NCBI RefSeq assembly: GCF_001687325.1
Contig: NZ_LZRD01000023.1
Span: forward strand, 528 to 64,527
DNA: 64,000 nt
Reading direction: 5' to 3'
Source: Streptomyces sp. PTY087I2
GTDB taxonomy: Bacteria; Actinomycetota; Actinomycetes; Streptomycetales; Streptomycetaceae
Shown here: piece after piece, positions 8,324 through 16,074 of the stretch
Layout: each line of letters begins with the position of its first letter
Numbering within the stretch: position 1 is the stretch's first letter
Notes under the pieces: generated by a model
The model's input: only the letters and a program-made list of their open reading frames with translations
The model's database searches: none
Told to the model about the DNA's origin: nothing
Translations under genes and position numbers: made by a program

Positions 8324-8690
8324 CTACGGTTCGGTACCGACAGTGACCCGCCACCCCCGGAACTGTCTACGCGGACGCCATCTCAGGTCCCACAGCGCCA
8401 CCTCGACGCCGCCGCTCCGCCAGGTAACAGTCCGCCAGGCCCGCTCGAGGCGTGTGCGGGCTCGTCGCCGTCGAAGGTCAGCCAGTCGCCCGGCCGCAGC
8501 ACCAAGCCCCCGCCCGCGCTCACCGGCCCGCCTCCGGCGAGACCAGGGAGCCGGCGTGCAGGGGCACCGACACGTCCACTGTCAGTTCGTGCGACTACAG
8601 CAGGTGGAACAGCACCGGCAGCACGGCCAGCGGCTCACCCGTCGTCGCGGCGGGCGAAGTAGTCCGGCGCGTGCGAAAGTGCCCGGCCGT
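8324..8690 (-). pseudogene. Degenerate TnsA-like/TnsB-like heteromeric transposase remnants
   Basis: Leftward pieces include HAPDYFARRDDG (about 8650-8685) and, in another frame, AVLPVLFHLL, a TAG, SHELTVDVSVPLHAGSLVSP and a TGA at 8520-8522. These resemble the C-terminal part of Streptomyces TnsA-like subunits, with a stop where relatives have Trp. A GTG at 8521-8523 overlaps that TGA and begins SAGGGLVLRPGDWLTFDGDE, like the start of a Mu/TnsB-type integrase. The rest (ending TAG at 8324-8326, with ALWDLRWRPRRQFRGWRV) is readable but I cannot assign it. The assignment rests on remembered family patterns and stays tentative. Confidence 0.4.
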
Positions 8691-8707
8691 TCGCCGCCGA
8701 CCAGAAC

Positions 8708-9041
8708 TAAGGTTGATCCCCGGGAGTGGACACCGAGTTTCATGCGACGAGTGACAGCGTACGTGACGTGATCAATTGCTGTTCGAACTCGACCGGTGTG
8801 AGGTAGCCGAGGGCGGAATGCCGACGGCGCCGGTTGTAGTACGACAGCCAGCGGAACAGCTCCAGCCGAGTCTGAGTCTTCGAAGTCCAGCGCCTGCCGT
8901 GGAGCAATTCGCGCTTGAGGCCCTGGAAGAACGACTCGGCGAGGGCATTGTCGTAGCTCGAGCCGACCCGGCCCATGCTGCGCCGGATGCCGTGGCGGCG
9001 GCATACCTCGGCGAAAGCGGCCGCGCTGTATTGACCGGATT
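8708..9041 (-). pseudogene. IS3-family transposase, C-terminal part (copy B)
   Basis: Leftward frame ending at 8740 with the OrfB C-terminus: GRVGSSYDNALAESFFQGLK (the Glu of the DDE triad is in ALAES), then SYYNRRRRHSALGYLTPVEF and the same ending as copy A. Non-coding terminal sequence runs to about 8708. The N-terminal two thirds, including the first two Asp residues, are missing because an IS30-type element joins at about 9041. The last 99 bases match 922-1020 in reverse. Confidence 0.85.
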
Positions 9042-9664
9042 CAACTGATCGTCGCAACACCTTGATCGGGAGGTGGAGCGATGGGCTCTGTGGAGCGGCA
9101 CAAGCAGGTTCGTGCGTATTGGGGGTTGATGCCGTCGCCGGGCAGGCCGTCGGTGGCCTGGCGTGAGGACAGGGTCAGGTTCTGGAGGGCGGTTGCTCGG
9201 GGTGCCAAGACCGAGGATGCGTGCACTGCTGCCGGGGTGTCCGGGCCGGTGGGATTCCGCTGGTTCCGGCACGCTGGCGGCGTGAATCCGTGTCTTCCTG
9301 ATGAGGTGTCCGGGCGCACCTGTCGTTTCCCGAACGGGAGGACATCGCCGTCTGGCATGCCCGGGGCGCCGGAGTCCGGGAGATCGCCCGCAGGCTCGGA
9401 CGGGCGCCGTCGACGGTCTCCCGTGAGTTGCGGCGCAATGCCTCTACCCGGACCTACAAGCTGGACTACCGAGCCTCGACCGCGCAGTGGCACGCTGAAC
9501 GCCGGGCCCGGCGCCCGAAGACGGCCAAGCTCGTGGACAATCCGAGGCTGCGAGCCTATGTCCAGGCCCGGCTGTCGGGGGACGTCACCGACGCCGGAGG
9601 CAACCGTGTGGGCCCGGAGGGCCCGGCCTGGAAGGGGCGCAACAAGCCGCACCGCGGCGACTGT
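9042..9664 (+). pseudogene. IS30-family transposase, frameshifted and 3'-truncated
   Basis: Begins with the probable element end (TTCAACTGATCGTCGCAACA) followed by GGGAGGTGGAGCG and an ATG at 9081. The first frame (RHKQVRAYWGLMPSPGRPSV) shifts near 9320 into LSFPEREDIAVWHARGAGVR and IARRLGRAPSTVSRELRRNA, the HTH of IS30 transposases. It continues to PAWKGRNKPHRGD and is cut at about 9664, before the DDE catalytic core. The element sits inside the IS3 relic, so it inserted later. It cannot encode active transposase. Confidence 0.8.
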
Positions 9665-9735
9665 CGACGTACTCCTGTGAGTGCTCCACCAAGTACGGAG
9701 ATATCTGCACCAGTGAGAGGTCGGGGCAGTCGACG

Positions 9736-10350
9736 TCAGCTCGTAGGCATGGCGGTGGCAGGGAGGTGAACCTCCAACACGACTGCGGTGCCGGCCACGG
9801 TCCTGTCCTCGTTCATGCTGATCCGCTGGCCGGTTTCGACGTGCGCCCAGTGAGAGGGCGTGAGGGGAACGAGGCGGACAGTGGCCCGGCCGCCGGGCTC
9901 CAGAACGGGCATGTCCTCGACCCAGAGCCCGGCAATGCTCACCGAAGCACCCCCGGTGGGTGAGAGGTTCCCGATGTCCCACATGGGCCGCAGAACACCG
10001 TGACCGGAGATTGGTGTCGTGCGTCGTGCTTCCGTGGCTGGACGGAGCGTCAGGTCCGCCCGGATCATTCCGTTTCGGATCTCGGAGCACCGCCAGTGGC
10101 ACCAAGCTGCGCTCCGTTCAAGGCGGAGTTGCTCTGCCGCCTCGGCAGGCTGCTCCCAGAACGTCAACGGCAGGGGATGTCCGTCTCCGAGCTCCTCCAG
10201 CAGGCTCAGCGCGATCTGCCATTCGTCGTGGGCAAGGTAGTCCCAGATGTCTTGCACCGTGATGTCGTTGTCGGTAGCGGTCTCTTCCGGGACGAGGAGG
10301 AAAGCCGATTCGAGCAGTTCGGTGACATCCATGTGGTCATTGTTGACCAT
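9736..10350 (-). CDS. Hypothetical protein with EF-Tu-like beta-barrel tail
   Basis: A 204-residue protein. The start may be 10350 or the ATG six codons later (MDVTELLESAF); neither has a clear ribosome-binding site. The first half is acidic and helical (DVTELLESAFLLVPEETATD, then WDYLAHDEWQIALSLLEEL). The second half is beta-rich and ends GQRISMNEDRTVAGTAVVLE, which resembles the strand pattern of EF-Tu domain 3 and related barrels. Codon bias is normal for Streptomyces, so the gene seems intact. It lies directly before the istB relic (stop at 10355). Function is unknown; a stand-alone small protein in a toxin island makes it a second immunity candidate, but nothing in the sequence proves this. 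Confidence 0.65.
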   Translation of the reverse strand: MVNNDHMDVTELLESAFLLVPEETATDNDITVQDIWDYLAHDEWQIALSLLEELGDGHPLPLTFWEQPAEAAEQLRLERSAAWCHWRCSEIRNGMIRADLTLRPATEARRTTPISGHGVLRPMWDIGNLSPTGGASVSIAGLWVEDMPVLEPGGRATVRLVPLTPSHWAHVETGQRISMNEDRTVAGTAVVLEVHLPATAMPTS

Positions 10351-10354
10351 GTTG

Positions 10355-10762
10355 TCAGGCTGCGTCGCTCTGCTCTCGTTCGATGGCGGCGAGGCGGTTC
10401 TTGAGCCGGTGACTGGGACCGTTGACGGAGATGACTCCGCAGTGGTGGAGGAGGCGGTCGAGGATGGCGGTGGCGAGGACTTCGTCGCCGAACACCTGTC
10501 CCCATTCGCTGAAGGTCTTGTTCGAGGTCAGGATGATCGAACCCTTTTCGTAGCGCTTGGAGATGACCTGGAAGACCAGGTTCGCCTCCGCGCGGGCGAG
10601 GGGCTGGTAGCCGATCTCGTCCAGAACGAGGACGGCCGGCCGCAGGTAGCTGCCGAGTTTGCTCGTCAGGCGCCCGGCAGATTCGGCGGCGGTGAGGTTG
10701 CGGGCCATGTCGTCGAGGCTGGTGAAGTAGATCGAGTAGCCGGCCCGGCAGGCCGCGAGGGC
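10355..10762 (-). pseudogene. IS21-family istB helper ATPase, 5'-truncated
   Basis: Homology to IstB begins near 10762 at ALAACRAGYSIYFTSLDD and runs through the Walker B block VLVLDEIGYQPLARAEANL, the sensor ILTSNKTFSEWG and DRLLHHCGVISVNGPSHRLK to the stop at 10355. The Walker A segment and everything before it are absent. No istA is present. The truncation point is close to the Uma2 gene start, so this event probably set the right edge of the island. Confidence 0.85.
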
Positions 10763-10809
10763 GACGGCGATGTACTCGTCGTGCTCCATCTGCTGCTTCC
10801 TCCATAGAC

Positions 10810-11463
10810 GTGAGCGGCTCCGAGCGAGTCGCTGAGGGGGTGCCGCTATGTGCGGCGCCGGCACGGAAGGAGCACCGGGCCGGAGATCAGGTGTGGTCAG
10901 GCGACGTTCGAGGCGCAGGCGTTGCCGCACGACGCCCCGCAGCCGCCATCGGTAGCAAGGACAGGTTCGACAGCTCCGCCGGACTCGATCACGCTGACGT
11001 CGAGGTCTACATGCCGCCGCAGCGGGACACGCACTGGGAGATCACCTTCGACATCCTGGAGCAGCTCCGCACCACGTACGAACGCCGGCAGCTGAAGACC
11101 GATGTACGTATCGACCTCCCCGGTCACCTCAACGGCTTCGCCTCCGACGTCGTCGCCCTCTCGCCCGACGCCATCAAGGGCGAGGACGGCCGCTGGCGCT
11201 ACCAGGACATCGAATTCGTCGCCGAGGTGATCTCGAAGGCCACCGCCGCGAACGACTACGGCGTCAAGAAGGCCGTCTACGCCACCGCCGGTGTCCCCGT
11301 CTACCTCATCGTCGACCCGTACACCGGGACCTGGCACCTGCACACGCTCCCGAAGGAGGACGAGTACCGCAGCGTGCTGAGCCTCGACTTCGGCACCCCG
11401 GTCGACCTGACCTCGACCGTCGTCGGCCTCACCCTCGCCACCGACGCCTTCCCCCGCGACTGA
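10810..11463 (+). pseudogene. Uma2-family (DUF820) nuclease-like gene, original 5' end lost
   Basis: From about residue 50 of the open frame (DRFDSSAGLDHADVEVYMPP) to the end this is a typical Uma2/DUF820 protein with the restriction-endonuclease-like fold. Visible are HWEITFDILEQLRTTYE, NGFASDVVALSPDA (acidic metal ligand), DIEFVAEVISKATAANDYG (second acidic position) and KKAVYATAGVPVYLIVDPYT. The sequence before about 10,950 is not Uma2-like, and the only upstream start (GTG 10810) has no ribosome-binding site. Relatives begin about 15 codons before the conserved part, so only the extreme start is missing, replaced by island sequence. It may still be translated. A second Uma2 gene lies at 59734-60345. 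Confidence 0.65.
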
Positions 11464-11482
11464 CCCCGCGCCCGGCAAGCAT

Positions 11483-11525
11483 GCGAAAGGCGCCCTCCCC
11501 CGCTCCGGGGAAGGGCGCCTTTCGC
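11483..11525. terminator. Bidirectional terminator hairpin
   Basis: GCGAAAGGCGCCCT (11483-11496) pairs perfectly with 11512-11525, with C-rich and G-rich arms continuing into the loop. It lies between the converging Uma2 gene and MFS gene; the T-run needed on each strand is supplied by the AAAGG/CCTTT in the stem. Confidence 0.85.
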
Positions 11526-11530
11526 GTGGT

Positions 11531-12865
11531 TCACGCCGCCGTCGCCAGCTGCTCGCGCGGGACGAAGCGGACGTGCGGGCGGCCCGGGCGGAGGTCGACC
11601 TTCAGGCGGAGGCCGCCGACGCGGACGAGGGCGAAGCCCACGGCCAGGGCGGCGATCACCGAGATCGCGCCGCCGGACGCGAAGCCGATGCGGGCGCCGT
11701 ACGTGTCGCTGATCCAGCCGACGATCGGGGCCCCCACCGGCGTACCCCCGGCGAAGACCATCATGTACAGGCTCATCACCCGGCCCCGCATCTCGGGGTC
11801 GGCGGCCATCTGGACGCTCGTGTTGGCCGTGATGTTCGTCGTGAGGCCCAGCATGCCGATCGGGACCAGGAGGATCGAGAACAGCCAGACGTACGGGGAG
11901 ACCGAGGCCGCGATCTCCAGCAGGCCGAACGCCGTGCCCGCCGCCACCAGCATCCGCAGCCGCGAGGAGCGGCGGCGGGCCGACAGCAGTGCGCCGGCCA
12001 GTGAACCGGCCGCCATCAGGATGTTGAAGAACGAGTACATGCCCGCGCCGCCGTCGAAGACCCCGTCCGCGAAGGCGGTCAGCCAGATCGGGAAGTTGAA
12101 GCCGAACGTGCCGACGAAGCCGACCAGGACGATCGGCCAGATCAGCTCGGGGCGGCCGCGGACGTACCGCAGGCCCTCGCGGAGCTGGCCCTTGGCGCGG
12201 GGCACGGTCACCGAGGCGTGGAGTTCACTCGTCCGCATCATCAGCAGGCCGATGAGCGGGGCCAGGAAGGACAGGCCGTTGAGCAGGAACGCCCAGCCGC
12301 TGCCGACCGTGGTGATCAGGACGCCCGCGACGGCGGGGCCGATGAGCCGGGCGGACTGGAAGTTCGCCGAGTTCAGGCTGACCGCGTTGCGCAACTGCGC
12401 GGGGCCGACCATCTCGGAGACGAACGACTGGCGGGCCGGGTTGTCGACGACGGTCACCATGCCGAGCAGGAACGCGACCAGGTAGACGTGCCAGACCTCC
12501 ACGACCCCGGTCAGGGTCAGGACGGCCAGCGCGATACCGCACAGGCCCAGCATGGCCTGGCTGACGAGCAGGATCTGCCGTTTCGGGAGGCGGTCGGCGA
12601 TGACGCCGCCGTACAGGCCGAAGAGCAGCATCGGAAGGAATTGCAGGGCCGTGGTGATGCCTACGGCGGTGGCCGAACCCGTCAGGCTCAGCACGAGCCA
12701 GTCCTGCGTGATGCGGGACATCCAGGTACCGGTGTTGGAGATCACGGCGCCCGTGGCGAACAGGCGGTAGTTGCGGATCTTCAGCGACGAGAAGGTCCCG
12801 CCGGTCGTGCTCTCGTGGGTGGAAGTCGGTGCGGGGGCGGAGTCTGCTCCGGGTCCCGTACTCAA
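11531..12865 (-). CDS. MFS transporter, MFS_3/EntS-like exporter
   Basis: A 444-residue transporter with 12 predicted membrane segments. It begins FSSLKIRNYRLFATGAVISN, carries the signature GVIADRLPKRQILLVSQA between helices 2 and 3, and NPARQSFVSEMVGP, features of the MFS_3 (EntS-like drug or metabolite exporter) group. The start is a TTG at 12863-12865 with GAGGAG 10 bases upstream; an ATG nearer the GAGGAG is in another frame. The gene is 141 bases downstream of a MarR regulator on the same strand, so the pair probably works as a repressor-exporter unit. Substrate unknown. Confidence 0.88.
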   Translation of the reverse strand: MSTGPGADSAPAPTSTHESTTGGTFSSLKIRNYRLFATGAVISNTGTWMSRITQDWLVLSLTGSATAVGITTALQFLPMLLFGLYGGVIADRLPKRQILLVSQAMLGLCGIALAVLTLTGVVEVWHVYLVAFLLGMVTVVDNPARQSFVSEMVGPAQLRNAVSLNSANFQSARLIGPAVAGVLITTVGSGWAFLLNGLSFLAPLIGLLMMRTSELHASVTVPRAKGQLREGLRYVRGRPELIWPIVLVGFVGTFGFNFPIWLTAFADGVFDGGAGMYSFFNILMAAGSLAGALLSARRRSSRLRMLVAAGTAFGLLEIAASVSPYVWLFSILLVPIGMLGLTTNITANTSVQMAADPEMRGRVMSLYMMVFAGGTPVGAPIVGWISDTYGARIGFASGGAISVIAALAVGFALVRVGGLRLKVDLRPGRPHVRFVPREQLATAA

Positions 12866-13006
12866 AAGGGTTCATCTCCTCGTACGTCTGCGGCGTGCGG
12901 TCCGACGAGGACGTGACGACGGGCGCTCCGGCGGTGATCCGGTCCGGTCCGGCCGTATACAGGGATACGGCCCGGCGGGTGGATCACCGTCGGCGCGCCC
13001 GTGGGG

Positions 13007-13447
13007 TCACAGGTGGGCGAGCTTCTCCAACACGGGCGCGGCGGCCCGAAGCGTCTCCCACTCGTCCTCGTCCAGGCCCTCGGCGAGGTGGGCCAGCCAG
13101 GCGTTCCGCTTGGTGCGGCTCTCCGCGAGCATGGCCTCGGCCTGCTCGGTCTGGCTGACCCTCTTCTGCCGACGGTCATCGGGGTGCGGTTCCAGCCTGA
13201 CCAGCCCCTTCGCCTCCAGCAGCGCGACGATGCGGGTCATCGACGGCGGCTGCACGTGCTCCTTGCGGGCCAGCTCGCCGGGGGTGGCCGAGCCGCAGCG
13301 GGCCAGGGTGCCGAGCACCGACATCTCGGTGGGGCTCAGCGACTCGTCGACACGCTGGTGCTTCAGGCGACGGCCCAGCAGCATCACGGCGGAGCGGAGG
13401 GAGCTCACGGCGGCGGCACTGTCGCCGTCGTGGATCAGGTCAGGCAT
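13007..13447 (-). CDS. MarR-family transcriptional regulator
   Basis: A 146-residue winged-helix protein: LSPTEMSVLGTLARCG, then TPGELARKEHVQPPSMTRIV (recognition helix region) and the wing PHPDDRRQKRVS, all characteristic of MarR proteins. The usual start and end helices for dimerisation are present. The ATG at 13447 has no ribosome-binding site; the operator-like sequence lies directly before it. It precedes the MFS exporter on the same strand and most likely represses it in response to a small phenolic or drug-like ligand (inference from family). Confidence 0.88.
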   Translation of the reverse strand: MPDLIHDGDSAAAVSSLRSAVMLLGRRLKHQRVDESLSPTEMSVLGTLARCGSATPGELARKEHVQPPSMTRIVALLEAKGLVRLEPHPDDRRQKRVSQTEQAEAMLAESRTKRNAWLAHLAEGLDEDEWETLRAAAPVLEKLAHL

Positions 13448-13451
13448 GTTT

Positions 13452-13462
13452 GTTAGCGTAAC
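13452..13462. promoter_or_regulatory. Candidate MarR autoregulatory operator
   Basis: GTTAGCGTAAC is an 11-base palindrome 4 bases upstream of the marR-type start codon, in an unusually A/T-rich promoter stretch (13448-13500) with a TAATGA -10-like element on the minus strand. Position and symmetry fit repression by the adjacent MarR protein; no second copy was seen. Confidence 0.4.
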
Positions 13463-13582
13463 TCATTACCCAATCTAAATACCACCCGGTTTACACCTCC
13501 CGTAAATTCCGATCACCCGAACGAGTGAGTTGGAAGCGGAAAGTGACGCAAAGAGCGCTCCGGGGCGGCGACCCTGCTGGAC

Positions 13583-13816
13583 ATGGGATCGACAGTACTC
13601 AGCCTGCGGATAGACGGTGAGCTGCTCGACCGGCTCCGGCAGCACGCCGCGAAACGCGGAATGAGCGTCCAGGACTACGTGGTCCGGACGCTCATCCGCG
13701 ACGACTTCGACGAACGCTTCAAGGTGGCCGTCGAGGAGACGGAGAAGTTCTACGGAGAGACGGAGAAGCTCTGCGGACCGACAGGCCCTACGGTGACCAG
13801 GGACCCGATCACGTGA
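13583..13816 (+). CDS. Small ribbon-helix-helix (Arc/CopG-like) protein
   Basis: A 77-residue protein: VLSLRIDGELLDRLRQHAAK gives the DNA-contacting beta strand and first helix, and GMSVQDYVVRTLIRDDF the second helix, the standard ribbon-helix-helix fold. The tail is acidic and Glu-rich (VAVEETEKFYGETEKL). It is not paired with a recognisable toxin: the only neighbour is the purine permease, whose 3' end overlaps its last 8 bases in convergent orientation. It may be an orphan regulator or antitoxin-like protein. The start lacks a strong ribosome-binding site. Confidence 0.7.
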   Translation: MGSTVLSLRIDGELLDRLRQHAAKRGMSVQDYVVRTLIRDDFDERFKVAVEETEKFYGETEKLCGPTGPTVTRDPIT

Positions 13817-15263
13817 GGCCGAGCGCCGGCATCGCGTAGTAGAAGACGAAGACCGCCGACACCACGTACATCGCGATCGGCACCTCACGGCCCCGGCCCG
13901 CCGCCAGCCGCAGCACCGAGAAGGCGACGAAGCCGATGCCGATGCCGTTGGTGATCGAGTACGTGAACGGCATCATCACCATCGCGAGGAACGCGGGGAC
14001 GGCGAGCGTGTAGTCGCTCCAGTCGATGTCCCGCACCGAACCCGCGATGATCAGGAAGCCGACCGCCAGCAGGGCGGGAGTGGCCGCCTGCGACGGGACC
14101 ATGGTCGCCAGCGGTGTGAGGAACAGCGCCACCGAGAAGAGCAGACCGGTCACCACGCTCGCCAGTCCGGTGCGGGCGCCCTCGCCGACGCCCGCGGTGG
14201 ACTCCACGAAGCACGTGGTGGCGGAGGCCGAGGTCGCCCCGCCCGAGGCGACCGCGATGCCGTCCACGAACAGCACCTTGTTGATGCCGGGGAAGTTGCC
14301 CTTCTCGTCCATCAGCTTCGCCTCGTCGCCGACGCCCAGAATGGTGCCCATCGCGTCGAAGAAGCAGGAAAGCAGCACGGTGAAGACGAACAGCACGCCC
14401 GTCAGATAGCCGACCTTCTCGAAACCGCCGAACAGACTGACCTCGCCGAGCAGCCCGAAGTCCGGCGCGGAGACCGGATTGCCCGGCCACGACGGCGTCG
14501 TCAGACCCCACGCCCCCTCGGGCAGCCCCGCCACCGCGTCGATGACCACGGCGACGCCCGTCATGGCGACGATCGAGATCAGGATCGCGCCGGGCACCTT
14601 GCGCACGATCAGCGCGAGGGTGAGCAGCGCGCCGAGGACGAAGACGAGAACCGGCCAGCCGTTGAGGTGGCCGTCGCCGCCGAGCTGGAGCGGCACGGTG
14701 GTGTGCGCGGCGTCCGGGATGCGCGAGACGAAACCGGAGTCGACGAGGCCGATCAGCAGGATGAACAGGCCGATTCCGATCGCGATGCCCTTGCGGAGCG
14801 ACCTCGGCACGGCGTTCATCACGCGTTCCCGCAGCCCGGTGGCGACCAGCAGCATGACCACGACACCCGCGAGGACCACCATGCCCATCGCGTCCGGCCA
14901 GCTCATCCGGGGGGCGAGCTGGAGGGCGACCACGGTGTTGACGCCGAGGCCGGCGGCGAGCGCGATCGGCACATTGCCGATGACGCCCATGAGCAGCGTG
15001 GAGAAGGCGGCGGAGAGCACGGTGGCGGTGACCAGCTGACCGTTGTCGAGCTGGTGGCCGTACATGTCCTTCGCGCTGCCCAGGATGATCGGGTTGAGCA
15101 CGATGATGTACGCCATCGCGAAGAACGTGGCGAACCCGCCGCGGAACTCACGGGCGACGGTCGACCCCCGCTCGGAGATCCTGAAGAACCGGTCCAGGCT
15201 GCCCTGGGGCTGCGGAGCCGCGGGGGGCGGGGAGTCGACCTGAGCGGTGGCCGAGGGGGGCAT
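13809..15263 (-). CDS. NCS2-family (AzgA-like) purine permease
   Basis: A 484-residue transporter of the AzgA/PbuG (COG2252) type, which imports adenine, guanine or hypoxanthine with protons. Typical blocks are TFFAMAYIIVLNPIILGSA, ALAAGLGVNTVVALQLAP, SCFFDAMGTILGVGDEA and SSSA-type GGATSASATTCFVESTAGVG. About 12-14 membrane helices. The ATG at 15261-15263 is preceded by GAGGTCACCC; an upstream in-frame start at 15299 lacks a ribosome-binding site. It diverges from the DUF2530 gene. Confidence 0.9.
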   Translation of the reverse strand: MPPSATAQVDSPPPAAPQPQGSLDRFFRISERGSTVAREFRGGFATFFAMAYIIVLNPIILGSAKDMYGHQLDNGQLVTATVLSAAFSTLLMGVIGNVPIALAAGLGVNTVVALQLAPRMSWPDAMGMVVLAGVVVMLLVATGLRERVMNAVPRSLRKGIAIGIGLFILLIGLVDSGFVSRIPDAAHTTVPLQLGGDGHLNGWPVLVFVLGALLTLALIVRKVPGAILISIVAMTGVAVVIDAVAGLPEGAWGLTTPSWPGNPVSAPDFGLLGEVSLFGGFEKVGYLTGVLFVFTVLLSCFFDAMGTILGVGDEAKLMDEKGNFPGINKVLFVDGIAVASGGATSASATTCFVESTAGVGEGARTGLASVVTGLLFSVALFLTPLATMVPSQAATPALLAVGFLIIAGSVRDIDWSDYTLAVPAFLAMVMMPFTYSITNGIGIGFVAFSVLRLAAGRGREVPIAMYVVSAVFVFYYAMPALGLT

Positions 15264-15473
15264 GGGTGACCTCAGTCGTACGTAGGGGAGGCGGAGCAAA
15301 GGACGAGAGGTGATCGAATTTGGATGTTCCGACGAACAATTCGAGCCAGCCCAAAGCAGATTCAGTATGAATACATCAAGCGAAGATCGCTATCTCCGCG
15401 CGTAGACCCTTGGGCGGACCGGCCCGCCACCCGCCGATCGGGTGGTCCGCGGGGTGCCCCATACACTGAACGC

Positions 15474-15779
15474 ATGGAGAAGTGGACACCGAAGCACGAG
15501 GCGCCCGAACCCCTGGAGGGCCCCGTCGTCGCCACCGTCGTCGGCGGCACGATCCTCTGGTTCGTCCTCTTCCTCGCCCAGCTCCCCTTCTACGGCTGGT
15601 TCGCGGACCGCGGCCACACCTGGTGGGTGTGGACCCCGCTGGCCGGAGCCGGACTCGGCCTGATCGGGATCTGGTACGTGCGCGGCCGCGACGCCGCCAT
15701 CAAGCGCCACGCGGCCCGGGCCGAGGCCAAGGACGCGGCCGGGGCGGAGGCGTCGGACGAAACGCTGGGGGGCCGCTGA
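15474..15779 (+). CDS. DUF2530 membrane protein
   Basis: A 101-residue protein with two membrane segments: VVATVVGGTILWFVLFLAQL (about residues 18-38) and WVWTPLAGAGLGLIGIWYV (about 51-69). They are followed by a charged tail (RDAAIKRHAARAEAKDA). Length, WFADRGHTWWVWT and YVRGRDAAI match the DUF2530 family found beside purine permease genes in actinobacteria. The role is unknown. The ATG at 15474 (MEKWTPKHEAPEPLEG) is the conserved start. Confidence 0.85.
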   Translation: MEKWTPKHEAPEPLEGPVVATVVGGTILWFVLFLAQLPFYGWFADRGHTWWVWTPLAGAGLGLIGIWYVRGRDAAIKRHAARAEAKDAAGAEASDETLGGR

Positions 15780-15791
15780 GCCGTCGGCCCG

Positions 15792-15920
15792 ACCGGACCG
15801 GCAGGACCGGCAGGACCGGCAGGACCGGATCGGCGGGACGGGACCGGCAGGGCCGGATCGGATCGGCGGGACGGGACCGGCAGGGCCGGATCGGATCGGC
15901 GGGACGGGACCGGATCGGCG
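15792..15920. repeat. Tandem repeats (9-bp and 33-bp) upstream of the P-type ATPase
   Basis: First a short array of GGCAGGACC units (about 15800-15827), then a 33-bp unit beginning GATCGGCGGGACGGGACCGG at 15828, 15861 and 15894 (the last copy partial). Sub-repeats of GGATCGGATCGG continue to about 15956. There are no unique spacers, so this is not CRISPR. It looks like slippage expansion in the 295-base gap between the DUF2530 gene and the ATPase gene. Confidence 0.85.
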
Positions 15921-16074
15921 AGACCAGTCCGGATCGGATCGGTCCGGATCGGATCGCCCGACCCCGCTTCCGTTTCCGTTTCCGTACAACCACAGGACCG
16001 ACTTCGTCCTCCCCTGGTCGGATCTTCGACCCCCCGGCGGGAGTTTCCCCGCGGGCGCCCGTAACGTCGGACCC

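Noticed and set aside
13548..13561. A second CebR-like palindrome (AGAGCGCTCC) upstream of the ribbon-helix-helix gene
   Set aside because: Only the 8-base GAGCGCTC centre matches; the flanks (AAA and GGGG) do not, and such centres are frequent in GC-rich DNA.
15792..15920. Possible CRISPR array (33-bp repeats)
   Set aside because: Units are contiguous with no unique spacers, no cas genes and no leader; it is a plain tandem repeat.
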